Below, piece by piece: positions 50,488-60,294 of a DNA stretch of 64,000 nucleotides (positions within the stretch are counted from its first letter, which is position 1; each line of letters opens with the position of its first letter). Both the position numbers and the translations under genes were made by a program. The stretch is from assembly GCA_017409005.1 (NCBI GenBank), contig JAFQTP010000002.1:313159-377158 (forward strand), in the 5' to 3' direction. The notes below the pieces were generated by a model, which did no database searches, was not told the DNA's origin, and saw only the letters and a list, made by a program, of their open reading frames with translations. This DNA comes from Clostridia bacterium (lineage in GTDB: Bacteria; Bacillota; Clostridia; Christensenellales; UBA1242).

Positions 50488-53400
50488 TTATGGGCGTTCC
50501 CAATCGTAGTAATATTCTGTTGTTACGCTTGATGTCCATTTAGCATATAAAGTTGTGTTGTAATTAGGAACATATCCATTAAATTTAGTAGTTAACGAAC
50601 TATCTGTAAACCAACCAGCAAATGTATATGAAGTTACTTCATAAGTCCATTTACCAGCATGAGAATTAAACCAGTTATATCCTTTATCTACATAAGTATT
50701 TGCTTTTGTTGGAACTTTATACGATAGGTCAATCCAAACACCCGCAATTTCTGAAATGTTGTCAACAGCGCTTCCTCCATTAGAGTTAAACGAAATTGTT
50801 ACAACTTTATCAACATGGTCAACAATCCAATAAGCGTAAAGCATTGCTCCGCCACGTGGCATGGTTGTGCGAGTAAATTTGTTTGTGCTAGTAAAGTCTG
50901 GGTCGGTGTACCAGCCTTCAAACCTATAGTATGTTCTGGTTCCGGCACTTTCATTAACAACACATCTAAGTTCAGTGTATGTAGGCAATGTTATTGCAGC
51001 ATCTTTAATTGCAGTAATATCTGAAACTTCGGCACCACCATTTTCTTCAAACGAAATAGTATATTCTTTTAAGCTTGCAAGTTTAGCACTTCCGTTGGTT
51101 ATAATATATTCTTCACCTTCGCCATAAGGGTAGTTGTTCATATAGTAATATCCTGGGCTAAGGTCAACTGGTTGGCCAATGTTAATTAACGAAATGTTGT
51201 CGCTGCTTAATGCTAGGTCAAACACGCCAGAAGCAAGAGGCATTTCCATTTTAAATGTAGCGTTTCCTACATAATTTTTATTATTTGTGCTTTCGTTGTT
51301 AATAACGCCCAAATTAATGGTCATATCGCCCATTTTTGAATCGTTAGTAATTTCTTTCATGTTAAGCACAATATTAAAGTTTGTGTTGTTTGTAACAGTA
51401 TATGTTGTTAACACATTTCCAAGGTCAGGGGTGTGGTTTTTGCTGTTTTCAATGCTATCTCTAATTGCACCCATAATTGTGTCTGTAAATCCTGTGCCAA
51501 ATTGTAAAACATAAATTGGGTCGGCTAACACATCGTCCATGTGTAGTTTTAATTTATATTCAACATTGTCGCCACCATTAACTTCTGTGCGATATAGGTA
51601 GAAGTAATTGTCGCGGTAGAAAATGTAGAACATGCGGTTTTTAACACTTTCAAATAATCCTTTGTTAACAACTGCCATTGTTGGAATTTCGCCCAAACTA
51701 ACCATAATGCTTGGTTTGCGGTTTTCATCTAGTTCAATCTGAACATCTAATGGAATATCCCAGTCAATATCAATTCCGCTAAATATTGTTCCAACAACAT
51801 TTACTGTTGCAGTAATGTGATAAGTATTTAATTCTGCTGTGTTAATAATTGCTTTAACAAGTTCAACCGAGCCAGTTAGGTCGTGGTAGGTTGCTTGTTC
51901 GGTTGTGCTAATTCCAGCAATATCTTCCCAATCGTTAATAGAAATGTTTAGGTTGAAGAATTCGTTTTTAGTAACACCAGTGTAAAGGTTTGTTAAACTT
52001 AGTTTGCTTAATTTGCCATTGGTGGTGTTAAGTGTAAAGTACATTTTTTTAGCATTTGGGTTTTCTGATAGTTGACTTCCATCAATTATTAATGTTAATT
52101 CACCATTTTTATAACTTAAATTCGAAACAATGTTAAGCATGCTTAATGGGTTGTTAAAGTCTACGCTTGGAATTAATCCGCTAACCGAATCAAAGTTAAC
52201 ATTGTTTAGGTCGTCGGCAGCATCTTCAATAAATGGAATTAGGCTTGGGTCAACACCCAACACATTTAAAACAACAGCAATTAATTGTTTAATGTCGGTT
52301 TCTGCCATTTTTAGTTTTAAACCATTGTAGTTAATAAACAAGTATTTATTCCAATAGTCTAGGTCGAATTCAACATCTTGTTCGCCTTCAACATTTGCAT
52401 GACCATCAACTTTTAATCCGTCGGTAACATCAATTTTTAAGCCTAAGTTAACATTGTAACGTAGTTTTTCGCCGTTATATACCAAGGCTTGTGCGTCGGC
52501 AGCATATTGTTTGCCTGTTACAAATTGTTCAAGGGTTTCAATTAGTGTAGTTAGTTCTGTGTAGTGAACAAATTCTGTTTTTTCTGTTTCAGTTAATTCA
52601 ATAGCTGTAACTTCTGTGCCAAATTTAACAAAATTTAATTCGGCATAAACCAACTCGTGGTTAACAATAATATTTGTAAAGTTGTTGTTTAAGTAACTAA
52701 TAACAACTTCTTGTGTTGTAGCAATGTTTTCGTTGTTATAGTAAGCAGGTAGGTTTACCATAATTCCGTTTGGTGTGCGTGTAATTGAATTAATAACTTC
52801 GCCTAAAGTAAACTTTTTAATAATTTCAATAACGTCGTCAAAGTTAAATTCCGAACTTTCAGGAAGTGTTATGTTTTGATTAAATGTTTCGTTAACCCAA
52901 TCAATTAAATCCTGCATTTCGTTAACTTTAATGTGGGTTTTTAAATCGTCTACGCCAACATAAATTGTTTCGTTAGCGTAAGCAAGGGTAACATCGAAAC
53001 CTAAGAATTGTGCTTTTGCATGTGCACTAATGTTGTTTAAGTTTGAATAGTCAACTTTTAAACTTGTTAGTGTAATTGTTTGTTTGTCGCCTAAAATATC
53101 AAATTTAAACATTCCGCTTAATTCAATTTGTTTCGAGTCAATTAAATTTTTAATTGGTTTAACAATTGTTGTTAAGTCGTTAATGTTTGTTTCGTATTTG
53201 GCAATTTCTTGCTCGGTTAAAGCATTTAATTGTGCATTACCAAATGCTGTTGCTAGTGTGGCATTTAACATGTCGCCATATTTAACATTAACCGAAGTTA
53301 AGTTGTTTTGGTTATTAAAGTTAATGCTTAGTTTAATGTTGTGTTCGTTGTAGGTAACATCTAGGTTAAGTGCATAACCGGTTTCAGTTGTAACTTTTTC

Positions 53401-56400
53401 TAGTTTTGCAACACTTAGGTTGTTAACATCAAAACTATTTGTTGTTTCGGTTAAACTTTCGGAAATGGTTAAATTAAATGTTTCGTCAATTAAACTAATT
53501 AAATCTTTAACATTTGCTAAAGCGTATTGTGCTTTAAAGCCATCAACGTTTGCATAAATGGTATTGTTTTGTAGAGCAATGTTAATTTGTTTTTCGTAAA
53601 TAGTTGTGTCAAATTTAACTTTAACATCATTAGAATAATCTAGTTTAATGGTTACAGGAAGTGTAAAGTTTTCTACTTCAACATTTCCACTTAAGGTTAA
53701 GTTGTTTTGTTTTACATTGCTATAAACATTTTGGATAGTTTCTAAAACGTAGTTAATGTGTTCAAATTGATTAACATCAACCGCACCAATTGTTGCATTG
53801 TTTCCAAAGCCAACAAATGTTAGTTCGGCATAAATTCCGTTTAGGTTAACAATTGCGCTGTTTAATGTTTCGGCATATGTTAAAACAACTTCTTGTGTTT
53901 TAACTTCGCCATTTTCGTTTGTGTAGGTTGGTAAGTTAATCATTAAGCCTGTTTCAGTTTTAATCATGCTTAAAATTAAGTTGCCAAGTGTAAATTTGTT
54001 TAGTGTGCTGGCAATATCGCCATTATTAGGTATTTGTGGCATTTCAACATTTAAACCAAATGTTTGATTTGCCCAATCAATTAAACCTTTAACATTTCCA
54101 ATTTCTTCATAAACTTTTAAACCATATGCATCAACATAAATTGTGTTGTTATGTAACATAACTTCAGCGGTATATCCTTTAACACCAACTAAAGCATATG
54201 CTTTTATGTTGCTAACATCGCTAAAATCAACAGCAAGGTTCGAAATGGTAATTTCTTCGTTAAATCCGTTTAATTTTATTGTGCCGGTTGCTTCAAATTT
54301 TTTAGCTCCAACAAAATTGTTAATTGGTGTAACTAAAGTTGTTAAATCGTGTAGGTCGGTTGCATATTCGGTTTCGTTAACGCTAATTTCTGTAATTTGG
54401 TTAAATGCAATGTTTAAGTTTGCATTTAATGTGTCGTAGTTAAAAGTTAAGTTTGTTAATTGATTATTGCTATCAAATGCAGCAAGCAACTCTACAGGTT
54501 TTCCGTTTAACAAAATGCAAATTGTTAGGTTATAACCATTGTTGGTTAATGTTTTTCTTAATGTTTTAACATATATATTTTTTGCTAACTCATTAACGTC
54601 AACATTGTTTGTGTTAACAATTTCTTCGGTTAACTGGGTTGTGTTTAGGTTAAATGTTGTTTCAATTAAATTAATTAATTCGTTAACATTTTCTAAATTA
54701 TATTTAACTTTAAAGCCGTCAATTGTTGCATAAATGGTGTTTCCAATTAAAACAACTTCTAAATCTTTTTCATAAAGTGTTGTTGCAAATTTTGCTTTTA
54801 ATGTGTCATTAGCCAAAAGTTGTAGGCTAATTGGCAAATTAAAGTTGTTTAAAGTAACTTCGCCAGAAACTAAATAGTTTTTGCTTTCAATGCCAGCATA
54901 AATGTTGCTAACAGCTTCTAACACATAATCAATGGTGTCGTAGGCATCGGTGTTAATTACTGGCATGTAAACACCGTTTGCAAATTTTGTTAGTTCAATG
55001 TTTGCATAAACATTGTTGGTTTTAACTATAATTCCTTTAATGTAGTTTTCAAACGAAACATAAATGTTTGTGTTAAATGCTTTAAGTTGAAGCGCATTGC
55101 TTGTTGCAACTAGGTTGTTCAACTCGCTTAAAGCAAAACTTGTTTGAGGCAGGCTAATGGTGCCAATCATTTGAGTAATTTGTTGTTCGGTTATTTCAAT
55201 ATTAAATGTTTTATTTAGAAACTCGGCAACTTTATTTAAATCATTTAAACCAGCTTTTAAATAAATTTCGTTAATCGACATCAAAATTTGATTGTTGTAT
55301 AGGTTAACTTTAATGCTTGCACCCTTATAGTTTGTTTGTAACCAAACTTGTAGGTTTGGTGCATATTCAACTTTAAAGTCAACTTGAATTGCTTCGGTGT
55401 TTGCAATAAATGTTAGTTTACCTTGCACTTTTCCTGCTTTTGCAGTGTTTAAAGTGCTTTTAATAAATGGTAGTAGTGTTGTAAAATCGATGTAAGTTTC
55501 GTTTAAAGTAATTAAATGTTTTTTGGAAACATTTAAATTAAAACAAATATTATTGTAATTTAAATTAATGCTATTTAATTTATTGTTTGTTACATCAAGT
55601 AAAACATTTGCTTGGTCGTAATTAATTTCAAATTTGTTGTTTGTAAGTTTTAGGTTTAATCCGCTTAAACTTGTTGGAAGAGTTGTTGTGTTTAGTGCTG
55701 TTGTTGCGTCTTCAACAACTAGTGCGATATCTAAACCAAAATTGGTTTCAATAAATTCAACAACTTTTTCATAATCAGTTAAGTTAAACTTTAAATTAAA
55801 TCCGTCAATTTCTAAATAAACAACTTGGTTAACAAATTTTAAATTAATTTGTTTATCTAAAACACTTGTGTTAAATTCGGCTTCAACGCTAGGTGTGCTT
55901 AACGCATTTTCTATTGTAATAAATCCGTTTAGTTTATAACCATGTGCATTAATTGTTGTGTTAAAGTAATAGTTTCCGCCCGCAACATATGTATATAGAT
56001 TTTTGGCTAAACTTACAACATTGTTAACATCAACAAAATCGTTTTCGTTTAAGTTAACACTAAAACTATTGTTGTTTGAGTTAACTGAAATGTTAAATTT
56101 AACATCTTCATAAATAGCTTCAATGTTTGTAATTAGTTCGTTATAAGTTAAGTTTAAGTTATATTTTCCTAAAATTTCTAGTGTTAAGCCGGTTTCGGTT
56201 TCTTCAAACACGCTAAACAATAAGTTGCTTCCGGTTAAAACGCTATCTAGGGTTTGTTTAACTTGCTCTAAATCTACTTCGGTTTCTGTTGTGTTTACAT
56301 ATTTTTCAATTAAAGGTAGTAGTTTTTCAAGTTCGTTTAAGTTGCAAACAATGTTAACATCTGAAACACTAACATAAATTTTAGAGTTTTTAATTGTTGC

Positions 56401-57909
56401 TTGAACTGGAAGTCCGCACACAGTTGCGTTTAAATTAATGCTTAAGCCGTTGTTAATTGCAAGTTCGTAATTAACATTAACTGGTTGGTTATTTATTTCA
56501 AAACTAATAACTCCGGTGTGGTGTTCAAGTTTTAAAGTGTTAAGTAGGGCATTTAGTGCCGGAATTGCTTCGTAAACATCAACATAACTATCTGGGTTGT
56601 GGTTTGGTTCAAGTTTAAATGGAACAATGCTTTCTGCTTTTGCAACGGCGTCAAATCCAACAAACTCAATGTTTTTAAATTCACCATTTACAAATTCAAA
56701 TGTAATTGTGCAGGTATCTTTAATAACAACAGTGTAAACGCCATTTTCGTAAGTAAAGTTTTCTAAAATTCCCAAATTAATGGTGTTAGGATTAAAGTTC
56801 TCTAAATCAATTGTGCTTGGGTTTAATTCAATTTGATTTGTTACAACCATTGCTGCAGCAATTTCTTTAACTGGAAGTTCAAGTCCTAACTCATTTTTAA
56901 ATAGATTTGTAATTTCGTTTAATCTTGTAATGTCTGCTTTTACTAAAATGTTTTCAAATTCAACGTAAACAACGTTGTTAATTAAATAAACATTTAGTTT
57001 TTTATTATCGAATGTGGTTTTAAATCCAACATTTTTATTTTCTAAATCTAAACTTAAATCGCCGTTTAAGTTAATGTTGTTATATAAAACATTTAAGTTA
57101 AGCCCAATTTGGTTGTTGTTTGTAACAAAGTTTGCCATGCCTTGTGCTAAGTTAAACACATGGGTTAAATCAATTGGGTTGTTTTCTGGTGCACTAACTG
57201 TGCAATCGTCTGGGTAAGAAGCTTTAACATTTAATTTAAATGTATAGTTATCAATGGTTGTTTTTGGTAAAGATATTTCTTGAATGTTATAGTTTAAATC
57301 GCATTTAATATCCATGTTTGCAACATATGGTAAGTAAAGCGATAGGGTTGTGTATGTATCGGTTTTAGTTTCTTTAATGTCGTCAAACATGCCAAGCAAA
57401 CTTGTAATATCTAAATTGTTTAGGTCTAATCCCATGCTGCTTAGGTCAGGTAATTCAACATTTGCAATTTCTAAAATTTGGCTTATGCCTGTAATTAAAT
57501 TGTTTGTTGTAATTTTATAGCTTCCGTTAAGTAAACCAAAATATAAGGTGCCATCAACATAACTAAAATCAAGGTTAACAGGGTTGTTGTTAATAAACAA
57601 GGTTAGGGTTCCGCCTGCTTTAGCATTTGTAAACCCGTCAGATAAATCTAGGGTAACATCTGCTAAAATTTTAACAGGCTTGCCGTTCATGGTAACATCA
57701 ACAGTTGCATCTAGGTTCATGCCTTGCATTGTTGTAAAATTATCAACAATGTAAGTTAGCGGCGAACTTGCTTCGGTTTGCTGAGCATTTCCTCCAACAT
57801 TAACGGTTGTGTTAGTGGCCTTTGTAGGGTCAGAAATAAGAACCACGCCAAACGCGGTGCTAAAAGTAATTAAAACGTATGTCATTAAATACATTAAAAA
57901 TCTTTTCAT
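50488..57909 (-). CDS. giant surface protein with about ten ~190-residue repeats and C-terminal InlB-like repeats
   Basis: A 2473-residue protein. An N-terminal hydrophobic segment (about 5-27) is a signal peptide or anchor. Then come about ten degenerate repeats of roughly 190 residues. Each has a strand like VYLEIDGFNLKFNL or IYATIDGFKVKYNL, followed by a helix such as VNELINLIETTFNL. Their centres on the DNA lie near 57530, 56950, 56370, 55805, 55270, 54720, 54120, 53540, 52960 and 52325. The last 240 residues hold two InlB B-repeat/Flg_new modules (FEGWYTDPDFTSTNKF and FAGWFTDSSLTTKFNG, each ending in LYAxW). There is no LPxTG motif. The repeats look like beta-sheet baskets as in LppX/LolA-type lipid carriers, but this is only a guess. 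SD AAGGAGG precedes ATG 57909. It is the third gene of its operon. Confidence 0.8.
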   Translation of the reverse strand: MKRFLMYLMTYVLITFSTAFGVVLISDPTKATNTTVNVGGNAQQTEASSPLTYIVDNFTTMQGMNLDATVDVTMNGKPVKILADVTLDLSDGFTNAKAGGTLTLFINNNPVNLDFSYVDGTLYFGLLNGSYKITTNNLITGISQILEIANVELPDLSSMGLDLNNLDITSLLGMFDDIKETKTDTYTTLSLYLPYVANMDIKCDLNYNIQEISLPKTTIDNYTFKLNVKASYPDDCTVSAPENNPIDLTHVFNLAQGMANFVTNNNQIGLNLNVLYNNINLNGDLSLDLENKNVGFKTTFDNKKLNVYLINNVVYVEFENILVKADITRLNEITNLFKNELGLELPVKEIAAAMVVTNQIELNPSTIDLENFNPNTINLGILENFTYENGVYTVVIKDTCTITFEFVNGEFKNIEFVGFDAVAKAESIVPFKLEPNHNPDSYVDVYEAIPALNALLNTLKLEHHTGVISFEINNQPVNVNYELAINNGLSINLNATVCGLPVQATIKNSKIYVSVSDVNIVCNLNELEKLLPLIEKYVNTTETEVDLEQVKQTLDSVLTGSNLLFSVFEETETGLTLEILGKYNLNLTYNELITNIEAIYEDVKFNISVNSNNNSFSVNLNENDFVDVNNVVSLAKNLYTYVAGGNYYFNTTINAHGYKLNGFITIENALSTPSVEAEFNTSVLDKQINLKFVNQVVYLEIDGFNLKFNLTDYEKVVEFIETNFGLDIALVVEDATTALNTTTLPTSLSGLNLKLTNNKFEINYDQANVLLDVTNNKLNSINLNYNNICFNLNVSKKHLITLNETYIDFTTLLPFIKSTLNTAKAGKVQGKLTFIANTEAIQVDFKVEYAPNLQVWLQTNYKGASIKVNLYNNQILMSINEIYLKAGLNDLNKVAEFLNKTFNIEITEQQITQMIGTISLPQTSFALSELNNLVATSNALQLKAFNTNIYVSFENYIKGIIVKTNNVYANIELTKFANGVYMPVINTDAYDTIDYVLEAVSNIYAGIESKNYLVSGEVTLNNFNLPISLQLLANDTLKAKFATTLYEKDLEVVLIGNTIYATIDGFKVKYNLENVNELINLIETTFNLNTTQLTEEIVNTNNVDVNELAKNIYVKTLRKTLTNNGYNLTICILLNGKPVELLAAFDSNNQLTNLTFNYDTLNANLNIAFNQITEISVNETEYATDLHDLTTLVTPINNFVGAKKFEATGTIKLNGFNEEITISNLAVDFSDVSNIKAYALVGVKGYTAEVMLHNNTIYVDAYGLKVYEEIGNVKGLIDWANQTFGLNVEMPQIPNNGDIASTLNKFTLGNLILSMIKTETGLMINLPTYTNENGEVKTQEVVLTYAETLNSAIVNLNGIYAELTFVGFGNNATIGAVDVNQFEHINYVLETIQNVYSNVKQNNLTLSGNVEVENFTLPVTIKLDYSNDVKVKFDTTIYEKQINIALQNNTIYANVDGFKAQYALANVKDLISLIDETFNLTISESLTETTNSFDVNNLSVAKLEKVTTETGYALNLDVTYNEHNIKLSINFNNQNNLTSVNVKYGDMLNATLATAFGNAQLNALTEQEIAKYETNINDLTTIVKPIKNLIDSKQIELSGMFKFDILGDKQTITLTSLKVDYSNLNNISAHAKAQFLGFDVTLAYANETIYVGVDDLKTHIKVNEMQDLIDWVNETFNQNITLPESSEFNFDDVIEIIKKFTLGEVINSITRTPNGIMVNLPAYYNNENIATTQEVVISYLNNNFTNIIVNHELVYAELNFVKFGTEVTAIELTETEKTEFVHYTELTTLIETLEQFVTGKQYAADAQALVYNGEKLRYNVNLGLKIDVTDGLKVDGHANVEGEQDVEFDLDYWNKYLFINYNGLKLKMAETDIKQLIAVVLNVLGVDPSLIPFIEDAADDLNNVNFDSVSGLIPSVDFNNPLSMLNIVSNLSYKNGELTLIIDGSQLSENPNAKKMYFTLNTTNGKLSKLSLTNLYTGVTKNEFFNLNISINDWEDIAGISTTEQATYHDLTGSVELVKAIINTAELNTYHITATVNVVGTIFSGIDIDWDIPLDVQIELDENRKPSIMVSLGEIPTMAVVNKGLFESVKNRMFYIFYRDNYFYLYRTEVNGGDNVEYKLKLHMDDVLADPIYVLQFGTGFTDTIMGAIRDSIENSKNHTPDLGNVLTTYTVTNNTNFNIVLNMKEITNDSKMGDMTINLGVINNESTNNKNYVGNATFKMEMPLASGVFDLALSSDNISLINIGQPVDLSPGYYYMNNYPYGEGEEYIITNGSAKLASLKEYTISFEENGGAEVSDITAIKDAAITLPTYTELRCVVNESAGTRTYYRFEGWYTDPDFTSTNKFTRTTMPRGGAMLYAYWIVDHVDKVVTISFNSNGGSAVDNISEIAGVWIDLSYKVPTKANTYVDKGYNWFNSHAGKWTYEVTSYTFAGWFTDSSLTTKFNGYVPNYNTTLYAKWTSSVTTEYYYDWERP

Positions 57910-57942
57910 CTTATTTCCTCCTTATATTTTTTTAATTTTTGT

Positions 57943-58899
57943 TTAGTGAGCCGGCAATGTTATTGGCACATTAATTTCAAAAGTGTAGTTAAGTGTGCCT
58001 TTACATTTTGGCTTTAATCCGCCATAAGGTACTCTATAGTTTTCAACTAGGTTAAATGTAACAAAATTCCAATCTTCGTCTAAAGTAAAGTTTAATGTAA
58101 TATCGTCAAAGGTTGGGTAGTCCGATAGTCCGCTAGTTTGTTTAACTTGTTTAACATAGTTAACAACCGAACTAACAGGGTCTAGGGTTAAACTAAACGA
58201 ATATAGTTTTTTATTGTTCTCACCAGTGGTTTCGGTAATTCCCGAACTTGTTTTTGTTGTTTTAGAAGATATTAAATAAGCCATAACTTCAGACGGTAAT
58301 AATCCATTGTTAGCTTTAAATTCGGTGGTTGAAATTGTTGTTTTTGTTCCAGTCCAATCGGCGTGTGTGTCTGAAACGTTTTGTCCTGCAATTTTAGTAA
58401 CTGTGTTTCCGCCTTTTTCCATTGTGAATGCATCGGCAACGGTTAAAATTCCTTTGCTAATGCTTTCAAACATATAGGTGTTTCCGTCAAAATATTTAAC
58501 GCTATAAACCGTTTGGTTTGCAATTGTTTCAACTTTGCCTGTTCCATACATTTTGTATGAGCTTGCATTTTTCAAATTATATTCGGCAAGTGCAACATTT
58601 TCGTATGTTGCAAGGTTTTTAGGGCTAACGCCTTTTTGTTTTGCAATGCTAACCCAATTTTGTTTGTCTGATTCGCTTAAATTGTTTAGTTTGGTTGCTT
58701 TTTTAAGGGTGTTATCTAGGTTGTCAAGCAAAGCATCTTCGGTGTATCCCGAATAGTCAATGGTGTTGCTTAAAAATGCGTAAGAATACCAACTTCCTAA
58801 AAACAATCCGGTTCCAATTCCAATAATTGCAACAAGTGCAAAATTTAAAATGGTTCGTTTGCGAGTTATTTGTTTACGTTCTTTTTTAAGTGTTTTCAT
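57943..58899 (-). CDS. membrane-anchored extracytoplasmic protein, partner of the giant protein
   Basis: A 318-residue protein. A very basic start (MKTLKKERKQITRKRTI) and one transmembrane helix (about 18-42) lead to an extracytoplasmic domain. It is rich in Thr, Ser and Asn and beta-strands (NQTVYSVKYFDGNTYMFE; PTFDDITLNFTLDEDWNFVTF). The alternation of strand and Lys/Thr turns is much like one repeat of the giant protein downstream, so the two may share a fold. ATG 58899 lies 1 nt after the stop of the transposase-like gene, with SD GAGGG inside that gene. The giant gene follows 33 nt later. Function unknown; an assembly or anchoring role is inferred. Confidence 0.7.
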   Translation of the reverse strand: MKTLKKERKQITRKRTILNFALVAIIGIGTGLFLGSWYSYAFLSNTIDYSGYTEDALLDNLDNTLKKATKLNNLSESDKQNWVSIAKQKGVSPKNLATYENVALAEYNLKNASSYKMYGTGKVETIANQTVYSVKYFDGNTYMFESISKGILTVADAFTMEKGGNTVTKIAGQNVSDTHADWTGTKTTISTTEFKANNGLLPSEVMAYLISSKTTKTSSGITETTGENNKKLYSFSLTLDPVSSVVNYVKQVKQTSGLSDYPTFDDITLNFTLDEDWNFVTFNLVENYRVPYGGLKPKCKGTLNYTFEINVPITLPAH

Positions 58900-58900
58900 T

Positions 58901-59635
58901 CTAGTTGCCCTCGCTATTATCTTGTTTTTTAGTTAATTTCCAAAGCATTCTTAGTGGCAAACTAGTAATTCTGGCAATTTGTCGTGCCGAAGCCGAAGTT
59001 TTTTGAATAATTTCGGTTAGCAAAGTTTTAAGCTTTCCTTGTTCTAGGGTTTTAAGTTCTTCAATAGGCATAATTTCACGTGTAATAAAACTAACAAGGT
59101 CGGCATCTTTAATTTTTGTTTTAACAATTTTACTTTTTAATGTTTCAGGGTTGTTGCGGTTAATAACTGCAACATTAAAATTTTCTTTACTGCCGTAAAA
59201 TTGTTTTGCACATTCTAGGTTAATATATTTGTCGTCAAAATAATTGTTAACGCTGTTAAATTCGGTGCCAGATAGGTTGTGAACATCGTAAACCATATCC
59301 CAAACGTCTTTAACACTATGTGCAGGTAAACTAACAAATCTATCTTTAAACACTTTGCCCGAGCGGTTATGATAAAGGTTGAATTTATTAACAAAACTTA
59401 CCACAATTTTTCGCATGGTTGTGTCTAGTGCGGTGTCGCAATCATATAACACAAACGAAAGTATGCTATCGGTTAAGTTGTAAGCTAAAAATTTGTAACT
59501 TAAAACCGAACTATATTTTTGAACGGTTTCTAAAAACAACTGCTTATCGTGATTATTAAATTGTAGGGTGTCGCTTGCTTTAAGTAAAATTGTGTAAGAG
59601 TTAATTTCACTTAACTGCCTTGCTTTTCTAGCCAA
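58901..59635 (-). CDS. degenerate REP-associated tyrosine transposase (Y1/RAYT) with C-terminal HTH, probably domesticated
   Basis: A 244-residue relative of IS200-like REP-associated transposases. The N-terminus, MARKARQLSEINSYTILLKA, matches the family opening. LSYKFLAYNLTDSILSFVLYD stands where active enzymes have a metal-binding HUH motif (xNHVHLLL), so both His are gone. YHNRSGKVFKDRFVSLPAHSVKDVW and VYDVHNLSGT follow the usual order. Near the C-terminus SARQIARITSLPLRMLWKL is a helix-turn-helix. The start is TTG 59635: SD AAGGAAGG is 6 nt away, the product begins at the family start, and ATG 59662 lies at or before the predicted +1. It is the first gene of an operon with two surface protein genes. 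It probably binds DNA without cutting it. Confidence 0.8.
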   Translation of the reverse strand: MARKARQLSEINSYTILLKASDTLQFNNHDKQLFLETVQKYSSVLSYKFLAYNLTDSILSFVLYDCDTALDTTMRKIVVSFVNKFNLYHNRSGKVFKDRFVSLPAHSVKDVWDMVYDVHNLSGTEFNSVNNYFDDKYINLECAKQFYGSKENFNVAVINRNNPETLKSKIVKTKIKDADLVSFITREIMPIEELKTLEQGKLKTLLTEIIQKTSASARQIARITSLPLRMLWKLTKKQDNSEGN

Positions 59636-59666
59636 CTTGCACCTTCCTTTATTTTTCGACATTGTA

Positions 59667-59695
59667 AGTATATATTGTTTTAATACTCAAGTCAA
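59667..59695 (-). promoter_or_regulatory. promoter of the transposase-like/surface protein operon
   Basis: On the minus strand TTGACT (59695-59690) and TATACT (59672-59667) are separated by 17 bp. +1 falls near 59660, giving a leader of about 25 nt to TTG 59635. Confidence 0.65.
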
Positions 59696-59784
59696 TAATT
59701 TTTTACAAGAAGCGTCCCCTTGCAACGGTTTTTATTACATATGTTAAAATTTTGTCGAATATTACAATTTTTTGTAATTAATTT

Positions 59785-59818
59785 TGCATTGACATGCAAG
59801 TGCAATTAATAGTAAAAT
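59785..59818 (+). promoter_or_regulatory. promoter of the small zinc-ribbon gene, with overlapping inverted repeat
   Basis: TTGACA (59789-59794) and TAAAAT (59813-59818) are separated by 18 bp. The -35 box is embedded in the inverted repeat TTGCAT-TGAC-ATGCAA (59785-59800), a possible operator in the intergenic space shared with the transposase-like gene. Confidence 0.5.
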
Positions 59819-59846
59819 TTAAGTGGTATTTTAATGGAGAATAAAT

Positions 59847-60155
59847 ATGGAAATTAACAAATGTCCAAGTTGTGGTGCCAATGTTAAGCACGGCAGTGTT
59901 ATGTGTGAATATTGTGGCAATTCTTTTAAAACTGAGGAAAAACCTAAAGAAAATGTACTATCAGAAGTGCCTAATACAAAGCCTCAAACTTTAGCATCGC
60001 AAACCTCGTTAGAAATTAAAGAACATGTTAATTCGTTTGCCAAAGCATTTAAAAATGTTAGCTGGGCGGCGGTTGTTTTATGTTGGGTTTTTGTTTGGCC
60101 GCTTGGTTTTATTCTGTTAATGGGAAAACTTATAACAAGCAATAAAGAAAAATAA
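59847..60155 (+). CDS. small zinc-ribbon membrane protein
   Basis: A 102-residue protein: an N-terminal zinc ribbon (CPSC at 6-9 and CEYC near 23-26), a polar linker of about 40 residues, and one C-terminal hydrophobic segment (AAVVLCWVFVWPLGFILLMG, about 74-93). The ribbon is like that of the 258-residue protein at 13981. SD GGAGAA precedes ATG 59847. It lies divergent from the transposase-like operon. Function unknown. Confidence 0.75.
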   Translation: MEINKCPSCGANVKHGSVMCEYCGNSFKTEEKPKENVLSEVPNTKPQTLASQTSLEIKEHVNSFAKAFKNVSWAAVVLCWVFVWPLGFILLMGKLITSNKEK

Positions 60156-60187
60156 AATGTAGAGTATCTCGCTCTGCATTTTTTTAT
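60155..60187 (+). terminator. intrinsic terminator after the small zinc-ribbon gene
   Basis: AAATGTAGAG (about 60155-60164) pairs with CTCTGCATTT (60172-60181, one G-U pair), followed by Ts. Confidence 0.75.
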
Positions 60188-60294
60188 TATAAAATTTTTA
60201 AAATATAATTATATATAATAATAACAGCAATCAACAAATAGGTTCTAAATAAAAAACTTGTCCCATACAATATAAAAAATGTTGTGAGGGAAAC

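Noticed and set aside
50815..57217. Several plus-strand ORFs of 60-100 codons across the giant gene
   Set aside because: They are antisense shadows of a biased repeat-coding sequence, with no RBS or recognisable product.
59635..59662. ATG 59662 as start of the transposase-like gene
   Set aside because: It lies at or upstream of the predicted transcription start, lacks an SD and adds residues not found in the family; TTG 59635 has an ideal SD.
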